The notes under the pieces: generated by a model
Seen by the model: the letters and a program-made list of their open reading frames with translations, nothing else
Database searches by the model: none
What the model was told of the DNA's origin: nothing
Shown here: positions 20,040 to 29,531 of the stretch, in pieces
Layout of the letters: every line of letters starts with the position of its first letter
Position numbering within the stretch: position 1 is the stretch's first letter
Program-made: the position numbers and the translations under genes
Assembly (NCBI GenBank): GCA_021732445.1
Contig: JAKFUZ010000002.1
Location: 124,001 to 188,000 of the forward strand
Reading direction: 5' to 3'
DNA from: Sphingomonas sp.
GTDB lineage: Bacteria; Pseudomonadota; Alphaproteobacteria; Sphingomonadales; Sphingomonadaceae
Length of the DNA stretch: 64,000 nt

Positions 20040-21674
20040 ATGGCGCGGTTCATTTTCATCACCGGCGGCGTGGTCTCCTCGCTTGGCAAAGGTCTCATGG
20101 CGGCAAGCCTTGCCGCGCTGTTGCAGGCGCGTGGCTATTCGGTGCGCATTCGCAAGTTCGACCCGTATCTCAACGTCGATCCGGGCACGATGTCGCCGTA
20201 TCAGCACGGTGAAGTCTATGTGACCGACGACGGGGCTGAGACCGATCTCGACCTTGGCCATTATGAGCGCTTTACGGGGGTGGCCGGGCGCAAGTCGGAC
20301 AATGTCACGTCTGGGCGGATCTATCAGACGATTATCCAGCGGGAACGGCGCGGGGATTATCTGGGCGCGACGGTGCAGGTCATCCCGCACGTGACCGACG
20401 CGATAAAAGCGTTCGCGATCGACCAGACCGACGATGTGGATTTCGTGCTGTGTGAAATTGGCGGCACGGTGGGCGACATCGAATCGCTGCCGTTCATCGA
20501 GGCGATCCGGCAGCTCCGCAACGATCTGGGCCGGGCGCAATCGGTGTTCATCCATGTCACGCTGGTGCCCTATATCGCGGCGGCTGGCGAGCTGAAGACC
20601 AAACCCACCCAGCACAGCGTGCGTGAACTGACCGCACTTGGCATTCAGCCCGATGTGCTGGTGTGCCGCGCCGAGCGACCGCTGCCCGCAAGCGACCGCG
20701 CCAAGATTGCGCTGTTCTGCAATGTGCCCGAGGCCGCTGTCATCCCCGCGCTTGACGCCAAAACCATCTATGGTGTGCCGCTGCAATATCATGCCGAGGG
20801 GCTGGACCATGCGGTGTTGAGCGCCTTTGGACTGGACGGCGCAGCCGAGCCCGATTTGCGGCGGTGGGACGATATTATCGACCGACTCTCCAACCTGGAA
20901 GGCGAGGTCACGGTTGGCGTGGTCGGCAAATATGTGGGCCTGCCCGATGCGTATAAATCGCTCAGCGAGGCATTGGTCCATGGCGGCATCGCCAATCGGG
21001 TGAAAGTGAACATCCAGTGGATTGACGCCGAACTGTTCGAGGCGGCTGATGCCGATATTGCCGCCCGGCTGGAGCCAATGCACGCCATTCTGGTGCCCGG
21101 CGCGTTCGGATCACGCGGCGCGGAGGGCAAGATTGCCAGCGTCCGCTTTGCGCGCGAGCGCCAGGTGCCGTTCTTTGGCATCTGTTTCGGCATGCAGATG
21201 GCGTGCGTTGAGGGAATGCGCAATCTGGCGCAGGTGCCGGGGGCTTCTTCCACTGAATTTGGCGCAACCGATGAGCCGGTGGTCGGCATGATAACCGAGT
21301 GGATGTCGGAAGAGGGGCTGCAACAGCGCGCCGCCGGCGGCGATTTGGGCGGCACGATGCGGCTTGGTGCCTACACTGCGGTTCTGGAAGGAAATTCGGT
21401 AGCCGCGTCAATTTATGGCACAGGCCAGATCAGCGAGCGCCATCGCCACCGATATGAAGTGAATACGGGCTACCGGGCGCCGCTGGAGGCAAATGGCCTG
21501 CTGTTTTCCGGCATGTCGCCCGATGGCACGCTGCCCGAAATTGTCGAGCGGCCGGACCATCCCTGGTTTGTCGGCGTGCAGTTTCACCCCGAGCTAAAGA
21601 GCAAGCCGTTCGATCCGCACCCGCTGTTTGCCAGTTTCATCGCAGCGGCCGTGAAGCAGAGCCGGCTCGTCTGA
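20040..21674 (+). CDS. pyrG: CTP synthase
   Basis: Amidates UTP to CTP using glutamine (544 aa). The N-terminal synthetase domain has [17 protein letters not shown] (about residues 8-24) and the C-terminal class I glutamine amidotransferase has the nucleophile Cys382 in GICFGMQ, with the His/Glu pair in FHPELKS near 518. All hallmarks and the full length are present. It ends 85 bp from the convergent ibpA. Confidence 0.98.
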   Translation: MARFIFITGGVVSSLGKGLMAASLAALLQARGYSVRIRKFDPYLNVDPGTMSPYQHGEVYVTDDGAETDLDLGHYERFTGVAGRKSDNVTSGRIYQTIIQRERRGDYLGATVQVIPHVTDAIKAFAIDQTDDVDFVLCEIGGTVGDIESLPFIEAIRQLRNDLGRAQSVFIHVTLVPYIAAAGELKTKPTQHSVRELTALGIQPDVLVCRAERPLPASDRAKIALFCNVPEAAVIPALDAKTIYGVPLQYHAEGLDHAVLSAFGLDGAAEPDLRRWDDIIDRLSNLEGEVTVGVVGKYVGLPDAYKSLSEALVHGGIANRVKVNIQWIDAELFEAADADIAARLEPMHAILVPGAFGSRGAEGKIASVRFARERQVPFFGICFGMQMACVEGMRNLAQVPGASSTEFGATDEPVVGMITEWMSEEGLQQRAAGGDLGGTMRLGAYTAVLEGNSVAASIYGTGQISERHRHRYEVNTGYRAPLEANGLLFSGMSPDGTLPEIVERPDHPWFVGVQFHPELKSKPFDPHPLFASFIAAAVKQSRLV

Positions 21675-21710
21675 TTTATTGCGCCGCCAGCATGTCTGGC
21701 CGCACTGGCC

Positions 21711-21730
21711 GCCCGAGCACAGGCTCGGGC
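21711..21730. terminator. GC-rich hairpin between pyrG and ibpA
   Basis: A perfect 8-bp stem GCCCGAGC/GCTCGGGC with a 4-nt loop lies between two convergent genes. There is no clear T-run on either side, so it may work with Rho or only protect RNA ends. Confidence 0.5.
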
Positions 21731-21759
21731 GACCCCTTGTATCACGCCGTGTGGGCGCG

Positions 21760-22227
21760 CTATGCGGCCTTCTCGACGTTGCGTTCAACCGCAGCAAGCG
21801 GTGCGCCCGCCTTGATCGCGATTGTCTTGGGCTTCATCGCCTCTGGCACTTCGCGCACCAGATCAATCGTCAACAGGCCATCGTTCATTCGCGCATCATC
21901 AACGCGGACATAATCCGCAAGCTCAAAGCGGCGCTCAAAGCTGCGGTTTGCGATGCCAACATGCAGAAAGGCGCCGGCATTCTGGGCGCCGTCGTCCTTG
22001 TTGCCCTTCACGAGCAGCAGATTTTGCTGCGCAACAATCTCGATTGCGTCGCGGGAAAAACCGGCAACCGCAAGGGTGATGCGATACCGATCATCGGCGA
22101 TGCGCTCAAGATTGAACGGCGGGTAGTTTTCGGCATTTGCCTGGCGCGTGCTGGCTTCAAGCATGTCAAACAACCGGTCAAAGCCAATGGCCGAGCGGCG
22201 ATAGGGGGTCAAATCAAACTGACGCAT
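21760..22227 (-). CDS. ibpA: small heat-shock protein, Hsp20/IbpA family
   Basis: ATP-independent chaperone that holds unfolding proteins (155 aa). The N-terminus MRQFDLTPYRRSAIGFDRLFD is the class A alphaproteobacterial form. The alpha-crystallin core runs about from residue 36 to 128, with RITLAVAGFSRDAIEI and the GLLTIDLVREVPEAMKPKTI segment, including the IxI-like end. It has a sigma-32-like promoter and a ROSE-type thermometer leader upstream, so control is likely both transcriptional and by RNA melting. Confidence 0.95.
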   Translation of the reverse strand: MRQFDLTPYRRSAIGFDRLFDMLEASTRQANAENYPPFNLERIADDRYRITLAVAGFSRDAIEIVAQQNLLLVKGNKDDGAQNAGAFLHVGIANRSFERRFELADYVRVDDARMNDGLLTIDLVREVPEAMKPKTIAIKAGAPLAAVERNVEKAA

Positions 22228-22318
22228 GTTTCAAATCCTCCAATGAGCAAAATGAACTAAGGTGGACGCCCGCAAATGCCTGGCGTCGTTGCTATCACAG
22301 CCCATAATGGCACTGCGA
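22228..22318 (-). promoter_or_regulatory. ROSE-type RNA thermometer in the ibpA leader
   Basis: About 90 nt of leader precede ibpA. Next to the start the RNA reads TTTTGCTCATTGGAGGATT (22252-22234). The Shine-Dalgarno GGAGG (22241-22237) folds against the TTGCT element: CTC pairs with GAG around an ATTG loop, then a G-G mismatch and a T-A pair. The UYGCU element and the G-G pair facing the Shine-Dalgarno are hallmarks of ROSE thermometers (family knowledge). I expect the site to be hidden at low temperature. The upstream hairpins of the leader were not modelled. Confidence 0.75.
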
Positions 22319-22325
22319 CGCCACG

Positions 22326-22354
22326 AAGATGGTGCTGAAAACCACCGCGTCAAG
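22326..22354 (-). promoter_or_regulatory. sigma-32-like promoter for ibpA
   Basis: CTTGAC (22354-22349) and CATCTT (22331-22326) are separated by exactly 17 bases on the minus strand. The CTTG-type -35 box fits alphaproteobacterial RpoH promoters, and a start near 22318 would give a leader of about 90 nt, the usual ROSE size. The -10 box is only a moderate match. Confidence 0.5.
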
Positions 22355-22394
22355 GGGACGCGCCGCACTGGCCGCAAATGCCCGCAAAAGCAAA

Positions 22395-22420
22395 CGCCCG
22401 GGCCGTTTCCGACCCGGGCG
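22395..22420 (-). terminator. GC-rich hairpin with T-rich tail on the minus strand
   Basis: An 8-bp stem CGCCCGGG/CCCGGGCG with a 10-nt loop is followed on the minus strand by GTTTGCTTTTG. It looks like a terminator for a minus-strand transcript starting in 22421-22730, but no gene is visible there. It may shield the ibpA promoter from read-through. Confidence 0.45.
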
Positions 22421-22730
22421 CCTGCGTGACGATTGCTCGTCAGCCCCCGTTGCTTGGCCCATTTCCTCGCGCTCATCCTTGCGTGGAGAGCGGGGTTTGG
22501 GCGTCCCTGAACCGCGGCGTTCACCGGTGCGTCAGTTCGCATTGTCACTAGGTCCGGCGAGCCGGTTTGTCATCGCAAAATGGCGCGAGCGATGACGATT
22601 GAGCGCGGCCTGTGGCGAACTGGCAACAGCCCCCGGCCATCGGCGGCCGGTTGTCAGCGCGCTCGGCCGCGCCTAGATCAAGCATCTTAAGTCATCGTGT
22701 CCCGTTCCGGGCAAGCGTTAGGGACTGCCC
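22421..22730. other. non-coding stretch upstream of lolC
   Basis: About 310 bases with no gene I can support. It holds a CCGGCC/GGCCGG hairpin at 22633-22650 and presumably the lolC promoter. proS, which often precedes lolC, is absent. No tRNA fold was found. Confidence 0.45.
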
Positions 22731-23981
22731 ATGGTGTTATCGAGTTATGAACGGATGATCGCGCGGCGATATTTGCTGCCCGGCAGGGGCGACGCGATTA
22801 TTTTTCTCGTCGCCGGCATCAGCCTTAGCGCGGTGATGCTCGGTGTGGCGGCGCTCGTCATCGTGATGAGCGTGATGAACGGCTTTCGCGCCGAAATGTT
22901 CGACAAGACGGTGGGGCTGAACGGCCATGCCGTGGTGCAGGGCTATGACGGCCGCATTCCGGATTGGCGCGCGGTGCTGAAGGATACGCGCGCAACGCCG
23001 GGCGTGACGAGTGCCATTCCGTTGATTGAGCAGCCGTTGATGTCGAGCTTTAACGGGCGGGTTGAGGCGGTGGTCGTTCGCGGCATGAGCATTGCCGATA
23101 TTCGCGCCAACCGGTTGATCAACAGCAAGGTGCTGGCCGGCGCCATTGCCAGCCTTTCACCCGGCAGCGCCAGGGTAGCGATCGGGTCGCAGCTTGCCGA
23201 GGCGCTTGGTGCGCAGATTGGCAGCGAGATTTCGCTCATCAATCCGGCTGGCCAGTCAACCCCGTTCGGCTCGGTCCCGCGTATCGTTAGCTACACTGTC
23301 GGCGCGATTTTCGAAGTCGGCCTCTACGATTATGACAAGGTTTATGTCGTGATGCCGATCGAGGATGCGCAGACGCTGTTGCTGCAGGGGGACAGTGTCG
23401 GCGTGATCGAAGTGAATACGGTTGATCCTGATCGCGTCGTGCCGATCCTTGCGCCGCTCGCGGCAAAACTTGGCGGGCGCGCGGTGATATCGGACTGGCG
23501 GCAGTTTAACGCCCAGTTTTTTCAGGCGCTGGAGGTGGAGCGCGTCGCGATGTTCACCGTGCTGTCGATCATCATTCTGGTGGCGGTATTCAACATCCTG
23601 TCGTCGCTTATCATGCTGGTGCGCGCCAAGACGCGCGATATCGCGATTTTGCGCACGATGGGGGCGTCACGCGGCGCGCTTATCCGCATTTTTGTCGTTG
23701 TCGGTACGACAATTGGCGCGCTTGGCATGGTTGCGGGGGTGGCGCTGGGTTTCATTTTCCTGTTCTGGCGGCAGCGGGTGGTGGATTTCGTGCAGCTCGT
23801 GACTGGCCAGAATCTGTGGGATCCGTCGATCCGCTACCTCACCGAGCTGCCGTCAAAGCCTAATCCGGTGGAGATCGCCGCGATTGCGGCAATGGCGCTG
23901 GTGCTGAGCTTTCTCGCCACGCTGTACCCCGCTTTCAAGGCCGCCAATACCGATCCGGTGCAGGTGCTGCGCTATGAGTGA
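22731..23981 (+). CDS. lolC: lipoprotein-releasing ABC transporter permease LolC/LolE
   Basis: Inner-membrane permease that passes outer-membrane lipoproteins to LolA (416 aa). It shows the FtsX/MacB topology: one N-terminal membrane helix (about residues 22-46, with [13 protein letters not shown] after it), a large periplasmic domain up to about 265, and three C-terminal helices. The coupling segment [16 protein letters not shown] and the C-terminus ALYPA-like [20 protein letters not shown] are family signatures. A single LolC/E gene with LolD is the alphaproteobacterial (LolF-like) arrangement. It overlaps lolD by 8 bases. Confidence 0.95.
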   Translation: MVLSSYERMIARRYLLPGRGDAIIFLVAGISLSAVMLGVAALVIVMSVMNGFRAEMFDKTVGLNGHAVVQGYDGRIPDWRAVLKDTRATPGVTSAIPLIEQPLMSSFNGRVEAVVVRGMSIADIRANRLINSKVLAGAIASLSPGSARVAIGSQLAEALGAQIGSEISLINPAGQSTPFGSVPRIVSYTVGAIFEVGLYDYDKVYVVMPIEDAQTLLLQGDSVGVIEVNTVDPDRVVPILAPLAAKLGGRAVISDWRQFNAQFFQALEVERVAMFTVLSIIILVAVFNILSSLIMLVRAKTRDIAILRTMGASRGALIRIFVVVGTTIGALGMVAGVALGFIFLFWRQRVVDFVQLVTGQNLWDPSIRYLTELPSKPNPVEIAAIAAMALVLSFLATLYPAFKAANTDPVQVLRYE

Positions 23982-24648
23982 GCCGGTGCTGGCCGTGGCT
24001 GGCCTCACGCGCCGCTTTACCCAAGGCGGCGCGACCATCGACGTGTTGCGCGGCGTCGATCTGGTGGTGCAGCGGGGCGAGATTGTCGCGCTGCTGGGGC
24101 CATCGGGATCGGGCAAATCGACGCTGCTTCAGGCGGTTGGCCTGCTGGAAGGCGGCTTTGGCGGGTCGATCCGCATCGCAGGCGCAGAGGTCGCCCAACT
24201 CGAGTCGCACGGGCGGACTGCGGTGCGCCGCGACCAACTGGGGTTTGTCTATCAGTTCCACCACTTGCTCCCCGATTTCACCGCGATTGAAAATGTCATC
24301 CTGCCGCTGCTCATTCACGGCGCAACGCAAGCGCAGGCGCAGGAACGCGCGCGCGCGCTGCTGGCGACGCTTGGCCTTGGCGCCCGGCTGACGCACCGAC
24401 CGAGCCAGCTTTCGGGCGGCGAACAGCAGCGGGTGGCCGTTGCCCGAGCGCTGGCCAACCGCCCGGCGCTGGTGCTGGCAGATGAGCCGACCGGTAATCT
24501 TGACGAGGCAACCGCCGACATTGTGCTTGCCGAATTGCTCCGTCTGGTGCGCCATGAAGGGTCGTCTGCGCTCATCGCGACGCATAATGAGCGGCTGGCG
24601 CTGCGGATGGACCGGCTGGTGCGGTTGCATGACGGGCGCCTCGAATGA
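23974..24648 (+). CDS. lolD: lipoprotein-releasing ABC transporter ATPase LolD
   Basis: ATPase of the Lol complex (224 aa). Walker [10 protein letters not shown] is at residues 42-50, the Q-loop in [19 protein letters not shown], the signature [15 protein letters not shown] near 147, Walker [14 protein letters not shown] and the switch His in [15 protein letters not shown] is the LolD-specific form of the Q-loop. It overlaps lolC by 8 bases; the glutathione peroxidase gene starts 50 bp behind. Confidence 0.96.
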   Translation: MSEPVLAVAGLTRRFTQGGATIDVLRGVDLVVQRGEIVALLGPSGSGKSTLLQAVGLLEGGFGGSIRIAGAEVAQLESHGRTAVRRDQLGFVYQFHHLLPDFTAIENVILPLLIHGATQAQAQERARALLATLGLGARLTHRPSQLSGGEQQRVAVARALANRPALVLADEPTGNLDEATADIVLAELLRLVRHEGSSALIATHNERLALRMDRLVRLHDGRLE

Positions 24649-24697
24649 AGGCGCGCGCCGATCCGGCCATTATATCAACCGATCACGGAGACTGGGC

Positions 24698-25177
24698 ATG
24701 AACGCGATTACTGATTTTACGGTGCAAGGCGCCACTGGCGAGCCTGTTGCCCTGTCGGCCTGGGCGGGCAAGGTGCTGCTCATCGTCAATACGGCCTCGA
24801 AATGCGGCTTTACCCCGCAATATGCAGGTCTTGAAGCGCTGCACCGGTTGCTTGGCGACGATGGTTTTGAGGTGCTCGCCTTTCCGTGCAATCAGTTTGC
24901 CGGTCAAGAGCCGGGCGATGCCTCCGAGATCGCCAGTTTCTGCACGGTGAATTACGACGTGACCTTCCCCGTCTTTGCCAAGATCGACGTCAATGGCTCC
25001 GGCGCCGATCCGTTGTTCGAGCGGCTGAAGGACGATGCCCCGGGCCTGATGGGGTCACGTGCGGTCAAGTGGAATTTCACAAAGTTTCTCGTCGATCGGA
25101 GCGGCAAGACCGTGCGCCGCTATGGCCCCCAGACGACGCCAGCCGAAATCGAAGCGGATATTCGCGCGCTGCTGTAA
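24698..25177 (+). CDS. glutathione peroxidase family protein
   Basis: Thiol peroxidase that reduces peroxides (159 aa). The peroxidatic residue is Cys36 in NTASKCGFTPQY, so this is the cysteine form, not the seleno form. The other catalytic residues lie in FPCNQFAGQEPG and KWNFTKFLVDR. It starts at 24698 with a GGAG site (24686-24690 region). No signal peptide, so probably cytoplasmic. Bacterial members often use thioredoxin rather than glutathione (family knowledge). Confidence 0.94.
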   Translation: MNAITDFTVQGATGEPVALSAWAGKVLLIVNTASKCGFTPQYAGLEALHRLLGDDGFEVLAFPCNQFAGQEPGDASEIASFCTVNYDVTFPVFAKIDVNGSGADPLFERLKDDAPGLMGSRAVKWNFTKFLVDRSGKTVRRYGPQTTPAEIEADIRALL

Positions 25178-25295
25178 CCCCTTGCAGCGGCGCCCGTTGC
25201 ATTCTCGCACGTCCGGGGTGGTGGCCAATATGCGTGCTGGCCTTTGCCGCTGAAAAATCGTAAGAGTCGTTTGCGAATTTGTTTGAGGGGGTTTT

Positions 25296-25880
25296 ATGCG
25301 TATTTTGGTTTCAGCAGCGGTAGCCGCGACTGTTTTTTCCGCGGCACCGGCGAGTGCGGCCCATGTTGTTGTGTCGGCGTTTGCTAACAGCACGAGCGGT
25401 GGCGCTGCTGCGGTGACCGGCCTGACATTTGCAGCAGGCCAGCGGTTCCGGATTACGTCAAACATCAATGATCTGTGGTCGGCGGGTGCGTTGCCGCGTT
25501 TTTCCGATGCCAACGGCCTGGTGGCGGACCGGTTTGCGACTTCTGCCGATGATTCGGGCCAGGCACCCGGCACGCTGATCGGCGTAAATTTCGGGCCCTA
25601 TGAGCAGGGCAATCTGCGCGCGCCCTTCGGGTCGCTGGTAGCGGTTCTTGGCGGCGGCCGGTTTCAGTTGCTGGGCGCCAATGGCGTGTTCACGTCGCAG
25701 GGTGGCCCGCTTAACGTTGGCTATTTTGACTCCAACAACGGCGACAATTTCGGCGAAATCAGGTTTGGGATTTCGGCAGTGCCTGAGGCATCGACCTGGG
25801 CGATGATGATCGCTGGCTTTGGCATGGTGGGTGCCGGTATGCGCGGCCGCCGCAAGGCCAAGGTGTCGTTCGCCGCCTAA
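25296..25880 (+). CDS. PEPxxWA-CTERM sorted surface protein with a LecA-like core
   Basis: A 194-aa exported protein. A signal peptide (MRILVSAAVAATVFSAAPASAA) is followed by a beta-rich, Gly/Ala-rich domain and a C-terminal sorting signal: PEASTWAMMIAGFG, a hydrophobic helix, then RGRRKAK. That tail is the sphingomonad PEP-CTERM type processed by an exosortase, none of which is encoded here. The region from about residue 44 to 160, with LTFAAGQRFRIT, a DANG turn, GSLVAVLGGGRFQLLG and NVGYFDSNNGDNFGEIRF, resembles the calcium-dependent galactose lectin LecA (PA-IL). The lectin assignment is inference. It appears monocistronic. Confidence 0.85.
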   Translation: MRILVSAAVAATVFSAAPASAAHVVVSAFANSTSGGAAAVTGLTFAAGQRFRITSNINDLWSAGALPRFSDANGLVADRFATSADDSGQAPGTLIGVNFGPYEQGNLRAPFGSLVAVLGGGRFQLLGANGVFTSQGGPLNVGYFDSNNGDNFGEIRFGISAVPEASTWAMMIAGFGMVGAGMRGRRKAKVSFAA

Positions 25881-25910
25881 ACCATCGGCGCTCTTTGGAT
25901 AGCGTGACGA

Positions 25911-25943
25911 AAGGGCGCTCTGGGTTTTGCCCGGGGCGCCCTT
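25911..25943 (+). terminator. probable terminator after the PEP-CTERM gene
   Basis: An 8-bp stem AAGGGCGC/GCGCCCTT encloses a 17-nt loop and lies 30 bp after the stop. The T-tract is short (TTAATCTAT). Confidence 0.6.
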
Positions 25944-26009
25944 AATCTATGCACAGCTTAGTTGGGGCAAGCGACTTCCCTTGGGCGGCCTTTTGCTCAT
26001 AATTGGCGA

Positions 26010-29000
26010 ATGGCGCATTCCGATTTTGTCCCGCTTCGTATCTTTTCTTCCTATACCATGCTCGATGGTGCCATTGAGCCAAAGGCGATTGCCAAGCGCG
26101 CGCGCGAACTTGGCTTTCCCGCCGCCGCGCTGACGGATCGCAACGGGCTATATGCGGCGATGCCCTATTCAGACGCCGCGTTTGCAGCCGGCATCCAGCC
26201 GATCATCGGGACGATGCTGGGCCTGGCCCGGCCCGACATGCCGGCGGGGGTCGCCGCGCCCATCGACTGGATCGCGCTCTATGCGCAGGACGACCGCGGC
26301 TATGACAATTTGTGCGCGCTGGTGTCGCGCGCGCACATGGAGCGGCCGCTGGAGCTTGCCCCGCATGTCGATATTTCGGTGCTCGCAAGCCATGCCGACG
26401 GCCTGATTGCGCTGACGGCGGGGCGCGAGGGCGGGTTAGCCCGGCTGCTGGCCGACGATCAGCCAGACCATGCCGCGCTTTATGCTGACCGGCTCCAGGC
26501 AATTTTTGGCGACCGGCTCTATATCGAACTGACCCGCCGGCTGGATGAAATTGAGGGGCGCGCCGAGGCGCCGCTGCTCGACATGGCCTATGCGCGCGGG
26601 CTGCCGATTGTTGCGACCAACCCGTGTTGCTTTGCCGAGGCGGCGTTTGGCGAGGCGCATGATGCGCTGCTGTGCATCGCCAACGCAACCTATATCGCGA
26701 GCGATGATCGGACGAAAAGCTCGCCGGACGCGTGGATGAAACCGGCCAAGGAAATGCGCCTGCTGTTCGCTGACCTGCCCGAAGCGATTGCCAACACGCT
26801 GGTCGTGGCGCAGCGCTGTGCCGTGGCGGCGCCCAAGCGCAAGCCTATCCTGCCGAGCCTGGTTGGCGACCGCGAGGGCGAGGCGCACAAGCTGCGCGCC
26901 GATGCGCGTGCCGGGCTTGAGGCGCGGCTGGCGAGAATCGTGCGTGACGAGCCGGGCTGGCAGCAGCAGTATCGCGACCGGCTGGACTTTGAGCTGGACG
27001 TCATCATCCAGATGGGATTTCCCGGCTATTTCCTGATCGTTGCCGATTTCATCAAATGGGCCAAGGAGCAGGATATTCCTGTCGGGCCGGGGCGCGGCTC
27101 CGGTGCCGGGTCGGTGGTCGCGTGGTCGCTCACCATCACTGATCTTGACCCTATCAGGCTCGGGCTGCTGTTCGAACGGTTCCTGAACCCGGAGCGCGTG
27201 TCGATGCCCGATTTCGACATCGATTTTTGCGAAACCCGGCGAGAAGAGGTTATCCGCTATGTTCAGGCGAAATATGGCGGCGACCATGTTGCGCAGATCA
27301 TCACTTTCGGGCGGCTGAAGGCGCGGGCGGTTCTGAAGGATACCGGGCGCGTCCTGCAAATGAGCTATGGGCAGGTTGACCGGCTGGCAAAACTTGTGCC
27401 GAACCACCCGACCGACCCGTGGACGCTGGACCGCGCGCTGAACGGGGTGAGCGAGCTTGCCGCCGAATATAAGTCCGACGCTGGCGTGCGGCATTTGCTT
27501 GATCTGGCGATGAAGCTTGAGGGGTTGCCGCGCCATGCCTCCACCCATGCTGCGGGCGTGGTGATCGGCGACCGGCCGCTTGCCCAGCTAGTGCCGCTTT
27601 ACCGTGACCCGCGATCCGACATGCCGGTCACCCAGTTTGACCTGAAATATGTCGAGGCGGCCGGGTTGGTGAAGTTCGACTTTCTTGGCCTGAAAACATT
27701 GTCGATGCTCAAAAAAGCGGTGACGATGCTGGCGGCGCGCGGCATCGCGATTGATCTCGATGCGTTGCCCTGGGATGATGCCGCGACCTATGCCCTGCTT
27801 CAGAGCGGCAACACGGTGGGCGTGTTCCAGGTGGAATCGGAAGGGATGCGGCGCACGCTTTCCGCCGTGAAACCCACCGTGTTCGAAGATATCATTGCGC
27901 TTGGCGCGCTTTACCGCCCCGGCCCGATGGACAATATTCCAATGTTCGGGCGCCGCAAGAACGGGCAGGAGGCGGTTGAATATCCGCACCCGCTGCTTGA
28001 GCCCATCCTGCGCGAAACATACGGCATTTTCGTCTATCAGGAACAGGTGATGCAGGCGGCCCAAGTGCTTGCCGGCTATAGCCTGGGCGGTGCCGACATG
28101 CTGCGGCGCGCAATGGGCAAAAAGATTCAGGCGGAGATGGATGCGCAACGGGCGGGCTTTGTCGAGGGCTGCGCGCGCGTGAACGGCATCAGCGCGGCCA
28201 AGGCCAATGACCTGTTCGACCTGATTGACAAGTTCGCGGGCTATGGATTCAACAAGAGCCATGCGGCAGCCTATGCGCTGCTGACCTACCAGACGGCGTG
28301 GCTCAAGACGCATTACCCAGCGGAGTTTTTCGCGGCCTCGATGTGTTTCGATATCGCCCTGACCGACAAGCTCGGTGTGTTCGTAGACGATATGCGCCGC
28401 GCCGGGATAGCGTGCTTGCCGCCCAGCATCAACGCGAGCGGGGCGGATTTTACCGTCGAGCTTCAAGGCGATGCGGTTGCGGTGCGCTATGCGCTGGCGG
28501 CGCTAAAAAGCGTCGGAGCCGGGGCAATGGAACGGCTGGTCGCTGAACGCGGGGCAGGCGGGCCGTTTGCGTCGCTCGGTGATCTTGCGGCGCGAATTGA
28601 TCCAAGGCTGCTCAACAAGCGGCAATTGGAAACGCTTGCCGCCGCGGGCGCGTTTGACGAACTGGAGCCTGACCGGGCGGGTGTTTCGGCCGCAGCGGAA
28701 GCGGTGCTGGCCGTCGCCGGTCGGCTGCACGATCAGCGTGAAACCGGGCAGGGCGGGCTGTTTGGCGATGCAGAAGGCAGTCCCAGCGCGACGATTGCCC
28801 TGTCGCCGGCCGCACGCTGGACGCTTGCCGAGCGGATGGAGCAGGAAAAGGAGGCGTTTGGCTTTTATTTTTCGGCTCACCCGGTTGATCGCCACCGGCA
28901 TCTGGCGCGAATGCATGGCGCGCGGCGCTATGATGCGCTGGGTGCGCTGAACATTCCTGATGACGGCGGCAGGCTTCCCGCGACAATGGCCGTATTGGTG

Positions 29001-29510
29001 GAGGACGCGCGGTGGCGCACCTCTGCCAAGGGGCGGCGCTATATGATGGCGACACTTTCCGACGCGTCGGGCCAGTTTGTCGCCACGTGTTTTGACGATG
29101 GCGTGTGTGCAGCGCTGGAAGAGGCCGCGCGAAGCGGTGCCTGCGGCATTGCCGCTGTAGAGCTTGACCGGCGGCCCGGTGAGGAAACGCCGCGGGTTTC
29201 GGTAAAGGCGCTCACACCTTTTGACCAGATTGCAACGACGGCACCGATGCTGATGGAGATTTCGCTGGAATCCGATTCCGCGCTTGCCGCCCTCGGCGCG
29301 CTGCTGGCCGAGGCTCATGGCGGGCAGGGCGAAGTTCGCCTCAGGCTGATGCTTGGCGACGGCGCCCAGTTGCTGCTAGGCTTGGGCGGTGCCTATTTGC
29401 TGGACGGCGAACTCGTAGACCGGGTGACGGCGCTTTCCGGGGTGAGCGATGTTGCGCTAGAAGCCGTGTCGCGCGCCACGCGGCACCAGCCGCTGGCGCT
29501 GGCGAGCTGA
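26010..29510 (+). CDS. dnaE: DNA polymerase III subunit alpha
   Basis: Replicative polymerase (1166 aa). The start is taken at 26010 (MAHSDFVPLRIFSSYTMLDG). The order is PHP domain, palm with the metal-binding aspartates in MPDFDIDFCE (Asp401, Asp403), thumb and fingers (GPGRGSGAGSVVAW, YRPGPMDNIP, GIFVYQEQVMQ, FNKSHAAAYAL), a helix-hairpin-helix near 830 and an OB fold. The first PHP motif, normally HSxYS, reads FSSYT, so a metal-binding histidine is missing and PHP proofreading is unlikely. A C-terminal tail of about 150 residues is weakly conserved. Confidence 0.97.
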   Translation: MAHSDFVPLRIFSSYTMLDGAIEPKAIAKRARELGFPAAALTDRNGLYAAMPYSDAAFAAGIQPIIGTMLGLARPDMPAGVAAPIDWIALYAQDDRGYDNLCALVSRAHMERPLELAPHVDISVLASHADGLIALTAGREGGLARLLADDQPDHAALYADRLQAIFGDRLYIELTRRLDEIEGRAEAPLLDMAYARGLPIVATNPCCFAEAAFGEAHDALLCIANATYIASDDRTKSSPDAWMKPAKEMRLLFADLPEAIANTLVVAQRCAVAAPKRKPILPSLVGDREGEAHKLRADARAGLEARLARIVRDEPGWQQQYRDRLDFELDVIIQMGFPGYFLIVADFIKWAKEQDIPVGPGRGSGAGSVVAWSLTITDLDPIRLGLLFERFLNPERVSMPDFDIDFCETRREEVIRYVQAKYGGDHVAQIITFGRLKARAVLKDTGRVLQMSYGQVDRLAKLVPNHPTDPWTLDRALNGVSELAAEYKSDAGVRHLLDLAMKLEGLPRHASTHAAGVVIGDRPLAQLVPLYRDPRSDMPVTQFDLKYVEAAGLVKFDFLGLKTLSMLKKAVTMLAARGIAIDLDALPWDDAATYALLQSGNTVGVFQVESEGMRRTLSAVKPTVFEDIIALGALYRPGPMDNIPMFGRRKNGQEAVEYPHPLLEPILRETYGIFVYQEQVMQAAQVLAGYSLGGADMLRRAMGKKIQAEMDAQRAGFVEGCARVNGISAAKANDLFDLIDKFAGYGFNKSHAAAYALLTYQTAWLKTHYPAEFFAASMCFDIALTDKLGVFVDDMRRAGIACLPPSINASGADFTVELQGDAVAVRYALAALKSVGAGAMERLVAERGAGGPFASLGDLAARIDPRLLNKRQLETLAAAGAFDELEPDRAGVSAAAEAVLAVAGRLHDQRETGQGGLFGDAEGSPSATIALSPAARWTLAERMEQEKEAFGFYFSAHPVDRHRHLARMHGARRYDALGALNIPDDGGRLPATMAVLVEDARWRTSAKGRRYMMATLSDASGQFVATCFDDGVCAALEEAARSGACGIAAVELDRRPGEETPRVSVKALTPFDQIATTAPMLMEISLESDSALAALGALLAEAHGGQGEVRLRLMLGDGAQLLLGLGGAYLLDGELVDRVTALSGVSDVALEAVSRATRHQPLALAS

Positions 29511-29531
29511 ACGACCGGGAGAGAATGCAAA

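Noticed and set aside
22231..22548. Minus-strand open frame of 105 codons upstream of ibpA
   Set aside because: It runs through the ROSE leader, promoter and a terminator-like hairpin and has no protein-like character.
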